Shown here in pieces: positions 1 through 5,718 of a DNA stretch of 5,718 bases. The DNA is from JAYWIG01 sp043789035 (GTDB taxonomy: Bacteria; Pseudomonadota; Gammaproteobacteria; Burkholderiales; Burkholderiaceae_E): the NCBI GenBank assembly GCA_043789035.1, contig JAYWIG010000365.1:1-5718 (forward strand), read 5' to 3'. The notes below the pieces were generated by a model. It was not told the origin of the DNA. It was given only the letters and a program-made list of their open reading frames with translations, and did not search any database. Numbering within the stretch: the stretch's first letter is position 1; the number at the start of each line of letters is the position of its first letter. Both the position numbers and the translations under genes were made by a program.

Positions 1-20
1 TGGCACGAGCGGTGTAGCTA

Positions 21-114
21 GATCAGCTCAATGAGATGCTCTGCTGCACTCATGTCCTCCGACCTTCGGTCTCCCCCTTTACTTCGTTCCGCAGAGCACC
101 TCACCGATCTGATC
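21..114 (-). repeat. 94-nt structured repeat element, copy A (candidate structured RNA, minus-strand sense)
   Basis: This is a long imperfect hairpin. Read on the minus strand, arm 114-91 pairs with arm 44-21 over 24 positions: 20 Watson-Crick pairs, 3 G-U wobbles and 1 A-G mismatch. The arms enclose a 46-nt purine-rich core (90-45). Inside the core is a small hairpin at 71-61 (GACC, loop GAA, GGUC), preceded by a run of five G and followed by GGAGGACATGAG. The core matches copy B at 39 of 46 positions without gaps. The wobbles pair only in the minus-strand transcript, so I take that as the sense strand. No T-run follows either arm, so a simple intrinsic terminator is unlikely. The family is not recognised. 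It could be a non-coding RNA domain, a non-autonomous mobile repeat, or both. Confidence 0.75.
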
Positions 115-226
115 AGTAACCACTGTTTTTGGATCAGCCATTGGGAGAGGAAGCAACAGCACCTCCAACACGGGTGTTAAAAACACCGTTGGCTCAAGCG
201 GGTTGATAAACCACCGGCGTGTGCTA
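115..226. other. Spacer between the two repeat copies; no gene seen
   Basis: This 112-bp stretch has no convincing reading frame, ribosome binding site or known RNA. It holds a bulged hairpin at 165-192 (ccaac and ggtgtt pairing with aacacc and gttgg, loop aaa, 3-nt bulge) and a very short one at 201-212 (ggtt/aacc). Neither is followed by a T-run. GATCAG occurs at 111-116 and 132-137, and also at 21-26 in copy A. If the whole region 21-320 is one mobile or RNA unit, this stretch is its central part. Confidence 0.5.
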
Positions 227-320
227 GCCGAGAGAGGTCGGGTAGGTTGCGTAGCGAAGTCAAGGGGGAGCCCGAAGGGCGGAGGACATGAGCGGAGTAA
301 CCTATTCGACCTCTCTCGGC
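227..320 (+). repeat. 94-nt structured repeat element, copy B (candidate structured RNA, plus-strand sense)
   Basis: This is the second copy, inverted relative to copy A and exactly the same length. Arms 227-250 and 297-320 pair at all 24 positions on the plus strand (21 Watson-Crick, 3 G-U). The 46-nt core is 251-296, with an inner hairpin at 270-280 (GCCC, loop GAA, GGGC) where copy A has GACC/GGUC, a compensatory change. The core carries the same G-run and GGAGGACATGAG motif as copy A. Compared pair by pair with copy A, eleven arm pairs differ on both sides yet still pair. The element ends 24 bp from the hrcA stop codon and faces hrcA tail to tail, so its minus strand may also form the 3' end of the hrcA mRNA. 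The plus-strand RNA pairs better than the minus-strand one. Confidence 0.78.
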
Positions 321-344
321 GTAACTACTCACAAAACCGACAAA

Positions 345-1367
345 TCAATTATTCCCGCTTAAAGCCAACCCCACCAACTTAGCTGTGATGTCGACGATCG
401 GTATCACCCTCTCATAAGCCATCCGAGTCGGTCCAACAACGCCGAGCGTACCAACCACTTTCCCATTCACCTCATAGGGCGCAGTCACAACAGTTAACTC
501 ATCAATCGGTACAAGCTTCGATTCACCGCCGATAAAAATCTGCACACCTTCAGCACGGCTCGATTCATCTAGCAATTGAAACAACGATGTCTTCTGCTCA
601 AACAAATCAAAGAGCTTTCGCAAGCGCACCATGTTGTCGGTCAGGCCTTCGACGCTAAGCAAATTGCGTTCGCCTGAAATCACCATCGTCTCGCCGGCTT
701 TTTCATTTAACGTTTGGTCGCTCACGTCAACAGCTCGATGCAGCAGCGAAGTAATATCATCCCGCAGGCGACTAATTTCGTGCGTTAGCTTACCGCGAAT
801 CTCATCAAAATCTCGACCTGCGAAATTCACATTCAAATAATTCCCGGCCTCGACCAATTGACTAGGCGTGTAGTCTTTGTCAGTCAACATGATTCGATTT
901 TGTACATCGCCAGAAGGTGAAACGATGATCAATAAAATTCGCTTTTCACCTAAGCGCAAGAACTCGATCTGCTTAAACACCGACGAACTACGCGGCGTCA
1001 TGACAACCCCTGCAAAACTCGATAAGCTGGATAACACGTTAGCGGCCACAGAAAGCACCCTCTGCGGCTCATCGGGGTGCAACTTGTCCTGCATTTGCTC
1101 ATGCTGGTCGAGCGCCATGGGCTGGACTGTCAGCATCGTGTCTACAAACAATCGGTAGCCTCTCGGTGTCGGTACTCGGCCTGCCGAAGTGTGAGGGCTA
1201 GCAATAAGCCCAAGCTCTTCCAAATCTGACATCACGTTACGAATACTCGCCGGCGATAAATCTAGCCCAGAGTACTTCGAAAGTGACCTGGAGCCGATGG
1301 GAGTGCCATCGACAATATGGCGCTCTATGAGAGTTTTAAGTAAGGTTTGGGCACGTCTATCAAGCAT
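345..1367 (-). CDS. hrcA: Heat-inducible transcription repressor HrcA
   Basis: HrcA is a cytoplasmic DNA-binding repressor that shuts off chaperone genes (groESL, dnaK-type operons) by binding the CIRCE inverted repeat, with GroEL helping it fold. The 340-residue length is normal for the family. The N-terminal winged helix (about residues 1-75) shows the family pattern from MLDRRAQTLL through SPASIRNVMSDLEELG and SAGRVPTPRGYRLF. The middle is the GAF-like dimerisation part, with IFIGGES near residue 275. The C-terminus has GVVGPTRMAYERVI near 310-323, typical of HrcA. The start is the ATG at 1367, which gives the canonical N-terminus. The ribosome binding site is weak. The gene is divergent from nadK across 52 bp. 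No CIRCE site is visible in the window, so its targets, and any autoregulation through CIRCE, lie elsewhere. The gene looks intact. Confidence 0.97.
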   Translation of the reverse strand: MLDRRAQTLLKTLIERHIVDGTPIGSRSLSKYSGLDLSPASIRNVMSDLEELGLIASPHTSAGRVPTPRGYRLFVDTMLTVQPMALDQHEQMQDKLHPDEPQRVLSVAANVLSSLSSFAGVVMTPRSSSVFKQIEFLRLGEKRILLIIVSPSGDVQNRIMLTDKDYTPSQLVEAGNYLNVNFAGRDFDEIRGKLTHEISRLRDDITSLLHRAVDVSDQTLNEKAGETMVISGERNLLSVEGLTDNMVRLRKLFDLFEQKTSLFQLLDESSRAEGVQIFIGGESKLVPIDELTVVTAPYEVNGKVVGTLGVVGPTRMAYERVIPIVDITAKLVGLALSGNN

Positions 1368-1419
1368 AAATCGATTTTAGAATATTCGGCATCCATTTAT
1401 GTGATTAAATCAAATTGAT
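1368..1419. promoter_or_regulatory. Divergent hrcA/nadK promoter region
   Basis: This 52-bp AT-rich gap must supply start signals for both hrcA (leftward) and nadK (rightward), unless they lie inside the genes. Possible -10 hexamers are TAAAAT on the minus strand (1379-1374) and TTAAAT preceded by TG on the plus strand (1405-1410). No good -35 box stands at the right distance from either. A short perfect palindrome, ATCAA-A-TTGAT (1409-1419), abuts the nadK ATG. It is short enough to be chance. The CIRCE consensus (TTAGCACTC, 9 nt, GAGTGCTAA) is absent. Confidence 0.4.
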
Positions 1420-2373
1420 ATGCATGAAGTTACCCCAACAACCACACAAACCTCCATTGACGTCGAACATAGCAAGCCATTTACGACGATTGCACTGGTT
1501 GGCCGCTACCAAACCGAGGGCATTGGCGGTACTTTGGTCGAGATCGCTACATTTTTGCAAGAACGTGGCATGCAAGTGCTTCTCGAAGCCGAAACTGCTG
1601 CATCCATCGGCCGTCTTGACTTTTCACGAGCAACCGCGGAAACAATCGGCAATGAAGCCGACTTAGCCATAGCAGTCGGGGGCGATGGCACGATGCTGGG
1701 TATTGCTCGTGAACTGTCAAAGTTCTCCGTTCCCCTAGTAGGCATTAATCATGGCCGTCTCGGTTTCATTACCGATATCGCTTTAGAACACTGGCGCGAA
1801 GCGCTCGGGCCCATTCTCGATGGCCACTACGAAGTCGATAACCGAAGCCTTCTAACTGCCAGAGTAATGCGAGAAGGCACGATGGTATGGCAAACATCGG
1901 CACTCAATGATGTGGTTGTTAGCAGATCGTCCCGCAATGGCATGATCGAGCTACAAGTGCATGTCGATGGCCAATACATGTACAACCAGCGAGCTGACGG
2001 CCTGATTATCGCTACGCCAACGGGCTCTACCGCCTATGCTTTATCAGCAAACGGCCCAATTCTCCACCCCGGCTTAGGGGGCATGGTGTTGGTACCGGTT
2101 GCGCCTCATTCACTATCAAATCGCCCAATCTGTCTTCCGGACGAGGTCGAGATCAATATTCGAGTGGTGGATGGCAAAGAACCCCGAGTATCCGGCGACA
2201 TGCAAGTATTTAGCGATTTGCAAAATGGTGACGACATCGTTGTGGCCCGAGCACCGTTTTCGGCAAGATTTTTGCACCCGATTGGTTATAGCCACTTTGC
2301 AACCCTGCGCTCTAAGCTCAATTGGCAAGAGATGCCAATTTCCTACAAGTTCAACAAACGGGCTTCTGACTAG
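1420..2373 (+). CDS. nadK: NAD kinase (ATP-dependent NAD+ phosphorylation to NADP+)
   Basis: NadK phosphorylates NAD+ at the 2' hydroxyl of the adenosine ribose and is the cell's source of NADP. The 317-residue protein shows the family hallmarks in order: AVGGDGTMLG (GGDG at 87-90, nucleotide-binding and catalytic Asp), NHGRLGFITD (110-119), LNDVVV (162-167, NE/ND motif), RADGLIIATPTGSTAY (191-206) and VPVAPHSLSNRP (225-236). It is about 25 residues longer than the E. coli enzyme (292), partly because of an N-terminal tail rich in Thr (residues 1-20) before the first strand (TTIALVGRY). The ATG at 1420 has no clear Shine-Dalgarno sequence, so a later start cannot be ruled out, but I see no better ATG before the core. 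recN follows on the same strand after 83 bp, as in many relatives. Confidence 0.97.
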   Translation: MHEVTPTTTQTSIDVEHSKPFTTIALVGRYQTEGIGGTLVEIATFLQERGMQVLLEAETAASIGRLDFSRATAETIGNEADLAIAVGGDGTMLGIARELSKFSVPLVGINHGRLGFITDIALEHWREALGPILDGHYEVDNRSLLTARVMREGTMVWQTSALNDVVVSRSSRNGMIELQVHVDGQYMYNQRADGLIIATPTGSTAYALSANGPILHPGLGGMVLVPVAPHSLSNRPICLPDEVEINIRVVDGKEPRVSGDMQVFSDLQNGDDIVVARAPFSARFLHPIGYSHFATLRSKLNWQEMPISYKFNKRASD

Positions 2374-2384
2374 AAGCTTAGGCC

Positions 2385-2410
2385 AATCGACCTAGCTAAT
2401 CGACCTAGCT
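2385..2410. repeat. Perfect tandem duplication of a 13-nt unit
   Basis: The unit AATCGACCTAGCT occurs at 2385-2397 and again, without gap or change, at 2398-2410, just after the nadK stop. The sequence AAGCTTAGG at 2374-2382 can pair with the CCTAGCTT at 2403-2410 with one bulged base, so a weak hairpin could form at the end of the nadK message. No T-run follows, so I do not call it a terminator. Confidence 0.8.
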
Positions 2411-2420
2411 TAGCAGCGGG

Positions 2421-2450
2421 TTGAGTGGTTTCTCGCGCTTGAGCAATAAT
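2421..2450 (+). promoter_or_regulatory. Possible sigma-70 promoter for recN
   Basis: TTGAGT (2421-2426) and AATAAT (2445-2450) match the -35 and -10 consensus at 4 of 6 and 5 of 6 positions, with an 18-bp spacer. The start of transcription would fall at about 2456-2458, on the recN ATG itself. No LexA box (CTGT, 8 nt, ACAG) overlaps it, although recN is SOS-controlled in E. coli. A perfect 11-nt palindrome GCAAT-A-ATTGC (2443-2453) overlaps the -10. This call rests on pattern matching alone. Confidence 0.33.
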
Positions 2451-2456
2451 TGCAAC

Positions 2457-4112
2457 ATGCTTTTATCTCTGCACCTTAAAGACTTTGTTATTGTCGACAC
2501 CTTAGCGCTTGAATTTGAATCGGGCTTCTCCGTACTTACGGGCGAAACTGGTGCTGGTAAATCAATACTTCTCGACGCAATCGGTTTAGTCACTGGTGGC
2601 CGCGCCGATAGTGGCGCTGTGCGCGAAGGGCAACCACGTGCCGATATTAGCGCCGAGTTTTCTGCCGATATCCCCCTAGAGCAATGGCTAGCCGAGCGCG
2701 ATCTGAATGGTGACCCTGGCCTTTTGCAGCTCAGACGAGTGATTGACGCCGATGGCCGCTCAAGGGCTTTTATCAACGGCCATCCGTCCACAGCTGCCAT
2801 GCTCAAGCAAATCGGCGAGCGGTTGATAGATATCCATGGCCAGCACGCTGCTCAATCGCTGATGCGAGGCGATGGCCAAAGAGAATTACTCGATGGTTTT
2901 GCCTCCATCGAACCCGACGTCAAAGCGCTAGGCAGTCGTTACAAAGCTTGGACAGAAGCCGAACAAAACCTAGCGCAAGCGCAAAACGCGGGGAAGAATT
3001 TCGAGCAAGAGCGTGATCGCCTTGTATGGCAGCTCAATGAGTTGAAAGAGTTAAAGCTCATCAAAGGTGAGTGGGATAATTTAAGCCAAGAGCAAAAACG
3101 TCTAGCCAACGCCGCACAGCTCATCGAAATAGCCCAAGGCGCATCCGGGGCACTAATTGATGACGACGATGCAATCGTCAATCGCCTGCAAACGGTTGCC
3201 CAAAAACTCAAAAGTCTTGTCAGTATCGACGCAAGCTTAAAGCCATGTCTTGATCTGATCGAGAGTGCAGTCATTCAGCTCGATGAAGCAGGCTCAGATC
3301 TTTCTAGTTATGGGCAGAAAATTGAATTAGACCCAGCTCGATTAGAAGAGATTGATCGACGAGTCGGTGCGCTTTTTACGACTGCGCGTAAATTTAAAGT
3401 TCAACCCGAGCAACTTTTCAACGAGCAAATCGATTTTGAAAACCGCTTAAGTCTACTCACGCAGTCACAAGATATTTCAGCGCTGACAGCCACAGTTACA
3501 CGTGCCAAAGAGGACTATATTCAACTATCGCAAAAGCTGTCGCTGGCTCGAAAGAAAGCTGCCGCCAAACTAAGCAAGGGCGTTAGCAGCCACCTTCAAA
3601 GCCTAGGTATGAAGGGCGCAAAGATGGATATCGCGGTTAACGATAATGCGCCTGCAAGCCACGGTACCGACCATATCGAGTTTCAAGTCGCTGGCCACGA
3701 AGGGGTGGCCGCACGCGCTATCTCGAAAGTCGCTTCGGGGGGCGAGCTATCAAGGATCGGCTTAGCCATTGCAGTCTTAGCCGCGCAAGCTAATCCCGTG
3801 CCCACCTTAATCTTTGATGAAGCCGATGCTGGAATTGGTGGCTCGGTTGCAGAAGTTGTCGGCAAGCTAATGCGCACATTAGGCGATTCTCGACAAGTGC
3901 TATCTGTCACACACTTACCCCAGGTAGCAGCCTGTGCTCACCATCAATTCCGCGTCAGTAAACAAACCGTCAAAGGCAAAACTTCTAGCCAAGTGTCTGT
4001 TCTGAGCGGTGACGAGCGTGTTGACGAAGTAGCCAGAATGTTAGGTGGTATCGCCATTACCGCCACTACTAAGAAACACGCTGGCGAATTACTGAACCGC
4101 GCCGTTAGCTGA
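2457..4112 (+). CDS. recN: DNA repair protein RecN (SMC-like ATPase)
   Basis: RecN is a cohesin-like ATPase that acts at DNA double-strand breaks with RecA. From the ATG at 2457 the protein has 551 residues, close to E. coli RecN (553), and begins MLLSLHLKDFVIVD, matching the family N-terminus. That is why I prefer it to the upstream in-frame TTG at 2421, which would add 12 unrelated residues. Visible motifs are the Walker A GETGAGKS (29-36), the Q-loop region IDIHGQHAAQSL (from 125), the ABC signature SGGELSR (427-433), the Walker B TLIFDEAD (450-457) and the H-loop THLPQ (485-489). The middle (about 145-385) is rich in charged and helix-forming residues, as expected for the short coiled-coil arms. 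The gene is intact. Its last 8 codons overlap the 3' end of the convergent Anbu gene. No Shine-Dalgarno sequence precedes the start. Confidence 0.97.
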   Translation: MLLSLHLKDFVIVDTLALEFESGFSVLTGETGAGKSILLDAIGLVTGGRADSGAVREGQPRADISAEFSADIPLEQWLAERDLNGDPGLLQLRRVIDADGRSRAFINGHPSTAAMLKQIGERLIDIHGQHAAQSLMRGDGQRELLDGFASIEPDVKALGSRYKAWTEAEQNLAQAQNAGKNFEQERDRLVWQLNELKELKLIKGEWDNLSQEQKRLANAAQLIEIAQGASGALIDDDDAIVNRLQTVAQKLKSLVSIDASLKPCLDLIESAVIQLDEAGSDLSSYGQKIELDPARLEEIDRRVGALFTTARKFKVQPEQLFNEQIDFENRLSLLTQSQDISALTATVTRAKEDYIQLSQKLSLARKKAAAKLSKGVSSHLQSLGMKGAKMDIAVNDNAPASHGTDHIEFQVAGHEGVAARAISKVASGGELSRIGLAIAVLAAQANPVPTLIFDEADAGIGGSVAEVVGKLMRTLGDSRQVLSVTHLPQVAACAHHQFRVSKQTVKGKTSSQVSVLSGDERVDEVARMLGGIAITATTKKHAGELLNRAVS

Positions 4113-4838
4113 AAGCCATTCGGGCGCTGGCAGGTCATCGAACACTCGATGCAAGCCCTGCCCCCAACCGATTCTGACGGTTTTCAAATAAGCATCATCC
4201 GCATTAAATCGGTGCCGGAGCTTCAAAACGCATTTATCTTTTTCTACCAACGCCAGATCAATCGGCAAGCCCACTGACAGGTTGCTTTTAATGGTGGAAT
4301 CAAACGAAACCAGCGCGCACTTCACCGCGTCATCAAATTCGGTTTCTGGGGTTACCACTCTATCGATAATTGGCTTCCCGTACTTGCTCTCACCAATTTG
4401 AAAATAAGCAGTATCGCTGGTGGTTTCGATGAAATTACCTTGCGGGTATACCAAAAACAAACGCGGCTCTTCGCCTTTTATCTGGCCTCCGATTAAAAAC
4501 GTACAACCAAAATCAACACCGCCTTGAGTCAGCTGGGTTTTCTCTATGTGATCGATCGTTGAACGTATCGCATCCCCTAGTAGGCCAGCAGCATCGAACA
4601 TTGATGTCGTATTCATTAAATGTGTATCTTCGCTCTCAATACGTTTTTTAAGAATACTCACCACTGTTTGAGTGGTTGCAAGATTGCCCGCATTAAGCAG
4701 TACCAGAACACGTTCGCCAGCTTTCTCGAACACCGTCATTTTGCAAAACGTCGATACATGATCAACCCCCGCATTGGTGCGAGAGTCAGACATAAACAAA
4801 AGCCCCTGATTCAGAGACATAGCTACGCAATACGTCAT
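4089..4838 (-). CDS. Anbu, ancestral beta-subunit-like proteasome homologue (proteasome-type peptidase)
   Basis: This 249-residue protein belongs to the Anbu family of Ntn-hydrolase-fold proteasome relatives. The start Met is followed directly by Thr, so Met removal would expose Thr1 as the nucleophile. In mature numbering, Asp17 (in MSDSRTNAG) and Lys32 (in STFCKMTVFE) fit the Thr-Asp-Lys catalytic set. A family block SNLSVGLPIDL lies at precursor residues 185-195. Anbu proteins elsewhere form open helical rings, and their natural substrate is not settled. The ATG overlaps the stop of the transglutaminase-like gene (ATGA), which fixes the start and implies coupled translation. It is the last gene of its operon in view, and its stop codon lies within recN on the other strand. 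No export signal is seen, so a cytoplasmic location is likely. Confidence 0.93.
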   Translation of the reverse strand: MTYCVAMSLNQGLLFMSDSRTNAGVDHVSTFCKMTVFEKAGERVLVLLNAGNLATTQTVVSILKKRIESEDTHLMNTTSMFDAAGLLGDAIRSTIDHIEKTQLTQGGVDFGCTFLIGGQIKGEEPRLFLVYPQGNFIETTSDTAYFQIGESKYGKPIIDRVVTPETEFDDAVKCALVSFDSTIKSNLSVGLPIDLALVEKDKCVLKLRHRFNADDAYLKTVRIGWGQGLHRVFDDLPAPEWLSANGAVQ

Positions 4839-5626
4839 TGATCTACATTCACTTGAGCTTCAATTGAAAGCTGTTCCTCACCACCGCCTAGTCGCACGCC
4901 GCGTACAGGGCATGCATCTAAATAATCTAGGCCCACTGCCAACTTGATGTGGGCACCACCAGCGGCCTTCGCATTACTGATATCGAAGCTCACCCAACGG
5001 TTATTCAACCAAGCTTCAACCCAAGCATGGCTAGCCATCTCTTCGCGATTCGATGAATAAACATAACCGCTTACATAACGAGCAGGCACCTGTAACTCTC
5101 GGCAGCACGCCAAAAATACGTGGCTATGGTCTTGGCAAACACCCTTACCTAAGGCGAACGATTGCGCAGCCGTTGTTTCTACCGAGGTAGAGCCAGCCGT
5201 ATACGGCATCTTCTCAAGGACGGCACCCATCAGCTCCGTCACGCCCATGAGAGGCCTTGATTTCACCATCGCCCGAAAAGGCGTAATAAACTCTAAAATC
5301 GCAGCATCAACTTGGGTTAGCGGAGTTCTCCGCAAGAACACCATAGGGTTTACGCTACCGGCGGGCTCGCCTTCATCAACCGAGTTCACCTCTACCTGAC
5401 CGCGCGCTCGAATCTCAATCGAATCATGGGGCTTATCGTAAGTCAATACATGGGTATAGTTACCAAACGAATCATTCATCGTCACCGATTCAACCGGTAA
5501 CTTTACATCCCATTTGTGTACTAGCTGGCGATTCGACGTGATCGGCGATAAGCGAATATATTGCGTGCTCCTAGCAACCGGTTCGGCATACTGGTATCGA
5601 GTGGTATGGGTAACTGTTAGCAACAT
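4835..5626 (-). CDS. Transglutaminase-like cysteine peptidase family protein
   Basis: This 263-residue protein has an N-terminal beta-rich domain of the type preceding bacterial transglutaminase cores (about 1-95, starting MLLTVTHTTRYQYAEPV, with SFGN at 53-56). The transglutaminase/protease-like core follows. The catalytic triad is readable: Cys164 in GKGVCQDHSHVF, His200 in MASHAWVEAW, and Asp215 in WVSFDISN. The usual Pro-Thr after the Asp is Ile-Ser here. There is no signal peptide or membrane segment, so it probably acts in the cytoplasm. It could hydrolyse or transfer at an amide bond, but the substrate is unknown. It lies 29 bp after the preceding gene and overlaps Anbu by 4 bp (ATGA). 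This pairing is the conserved Anbu neighbourhood with alpha-E and ATP-grasp partners. The ATG at 5626 follows a purine-rich stretch (aaagaaagaag) that is a fair ribosome binding site. Confidence 0.92.
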   Translation of the reverse strand: MLLTVTHTTRYQYAEPVARSTQYIRLSPITSNRQLVHKWDVKLPVESVTMNDSFGNYTHVLTYDKPHDSIEIRARGQVEVNSVDEGEPAGSVNPMVFLRRTPLTQVDAAILEFITPFRAMVKSRPLMGVTELMGAVLEKMPYTAGSTSVETTAAQSFALGKGVCQDHSHVFLACCRELQVPARYVSGYVYSSNREEMASHAWVEAWLNNRWVSFDISNAKAAGGAHIKLAVGLDYLDACPVRGVRLGGGEEQLSIEAQVNVDQ

Positions 5627-5655
5627 AAGGTCTTCTTTCTTTGCATTTTTCGGTA

Positions 5656-5718
5656 TTACTTCAATTCGAAATAACTCGTCTGCAGCGCTTCGCCAAGTCG
5701 AACGTTATCTTTTAAAAA
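5656..5718 (-). CDS. C-terminal end of an upstream operon gene, probably an alpha-E domain protein (partial)
   Basis: An open minus-strand frame enters from the right edge and ends with TAA at 5658-5656, giving 20 residues that end in LGEALQTSYFELK. It sits 29 bp upstream of the transglutaminase-like start on the same strand, as expected for an operon. In known Anbu cassettes the neighbours are an alpha-E protein (COG2307) and a circularly permuted ATP-grasp protein (COG2308). A tail ending in an aromatic-Phe pair fits my memory of alpha-E C-termini. Twenty residues are too few for a firm family call, so the name rests mainly on context. Confidence 0.5.
   Translation of the reverse strand, partial: FLKDNVRLGEALQTSYFELK

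Noticed and set aside
1..20. The tail of another gene at the left edge
   Set aside because: All plus-strand frames stop within about 35 bases and nothing recognisable is encoded on either strand, so a partial gene cannot be supported.
227..320. Copy B as an integron attC site or an intrinsic terminator
   Set aside because: It has no attC core-site pair (GTTRRRY-type ends), no integrase or cassette nearby, and no T-run after either arm on either strand.
21..320. The repeat pair as a CRISPR array
   Set aside because: There are only two copies, inverted rather than direct, with a 112-bp spacer, diverged arms and no cas genes.
288..362. A 24-codon plus-strand frame starting in the GGAGGACATG motif of copy B and ending inside the antisense of hrcA
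   Set aside because: The ribosome-binding-like GGAGG is only 2 nt from the ATG, too close for normal initiation. The matching frame in copy A is only 11 codons with an unrelated sequence. The motif is better explained as part of the conserved core.
2421..2456. TTG at 2421 as the start of recN
   Set aside because: The 12 added residues do not resemble RecN N-termini, there is no ribosome binding site, and the ATG at 2457 gives the family start and length.
2405..3274. Long open frames on the minus strand opposite recN (2405-2806 and 2939-3274)
   Set aside because: They lie wholly or almost wholly inside recN, have Ser/Arg-rich compositions typical of antisense shadows, and match no family I know.

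Overview
The window reads as chromosomal DNA of a mid-GC proteobacterium, most likely a gammaproteobacterium. The reasons are the nadK-recN pair next to a heat-shock regulator gene (in gammaproteobacteria nadK and recN lie close to grpE) and the final genes, an Anbu-type proteasome homologue coupled to a transglutaminase-like protein. This is a gene-family argument, and I do not name a genus.

Layout. Positions 1-344 hold no protein gene that I can support. They hold two copies, in inverted orientation, of a 94-nt hairpin element (21-114 and 227-320). Each copy has 24-nt arms around a 46-nt core. The cores are 85% identical, while the arms differ but keep pairing. Next come hrcA on the minus strand (345-1367), a 52-bp divergent promoter region, nadK on the plus strand (1420-2373), an 83-bp gap with a perfect 13-nt tandem repeat and a possible promoter, and recN on the plus strand (2457-4112). 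The right third is a minus-strand operon read from right to left: the last 20 codons of a gene cut by the window edge (5656-5718, probably an alpha-E protein), a transglutaminase-like protein (4835-5626) and Anbu (4089-4838). The last two overlap by ATGA. Anbu ends inside the 3' end of recN, tail to tail.

How the genes work together. hrcA, nadK and recN are housekeeping and stress genes: repression of chaperone genes, NADP synthesis and double-strand-break repair. The Anbu cassette belongs to a widespread but poorly understood system in which a transglutaminase-fold protein, Anbu, an alpha-E protein and an ATP-grasp enzyme occur together. It has been proposed to make and process a peptide or peptide tag.

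The most interesting part is the 94-nt element pair. Between the two copies, eleven arm pairs and one internal-hairpin pair change on both sides while staying paired. All six arm wobbles become G-U only when each copy is read in its core-sense direction. That is the pattern expected of a structured RNA. I do not recognise the family.
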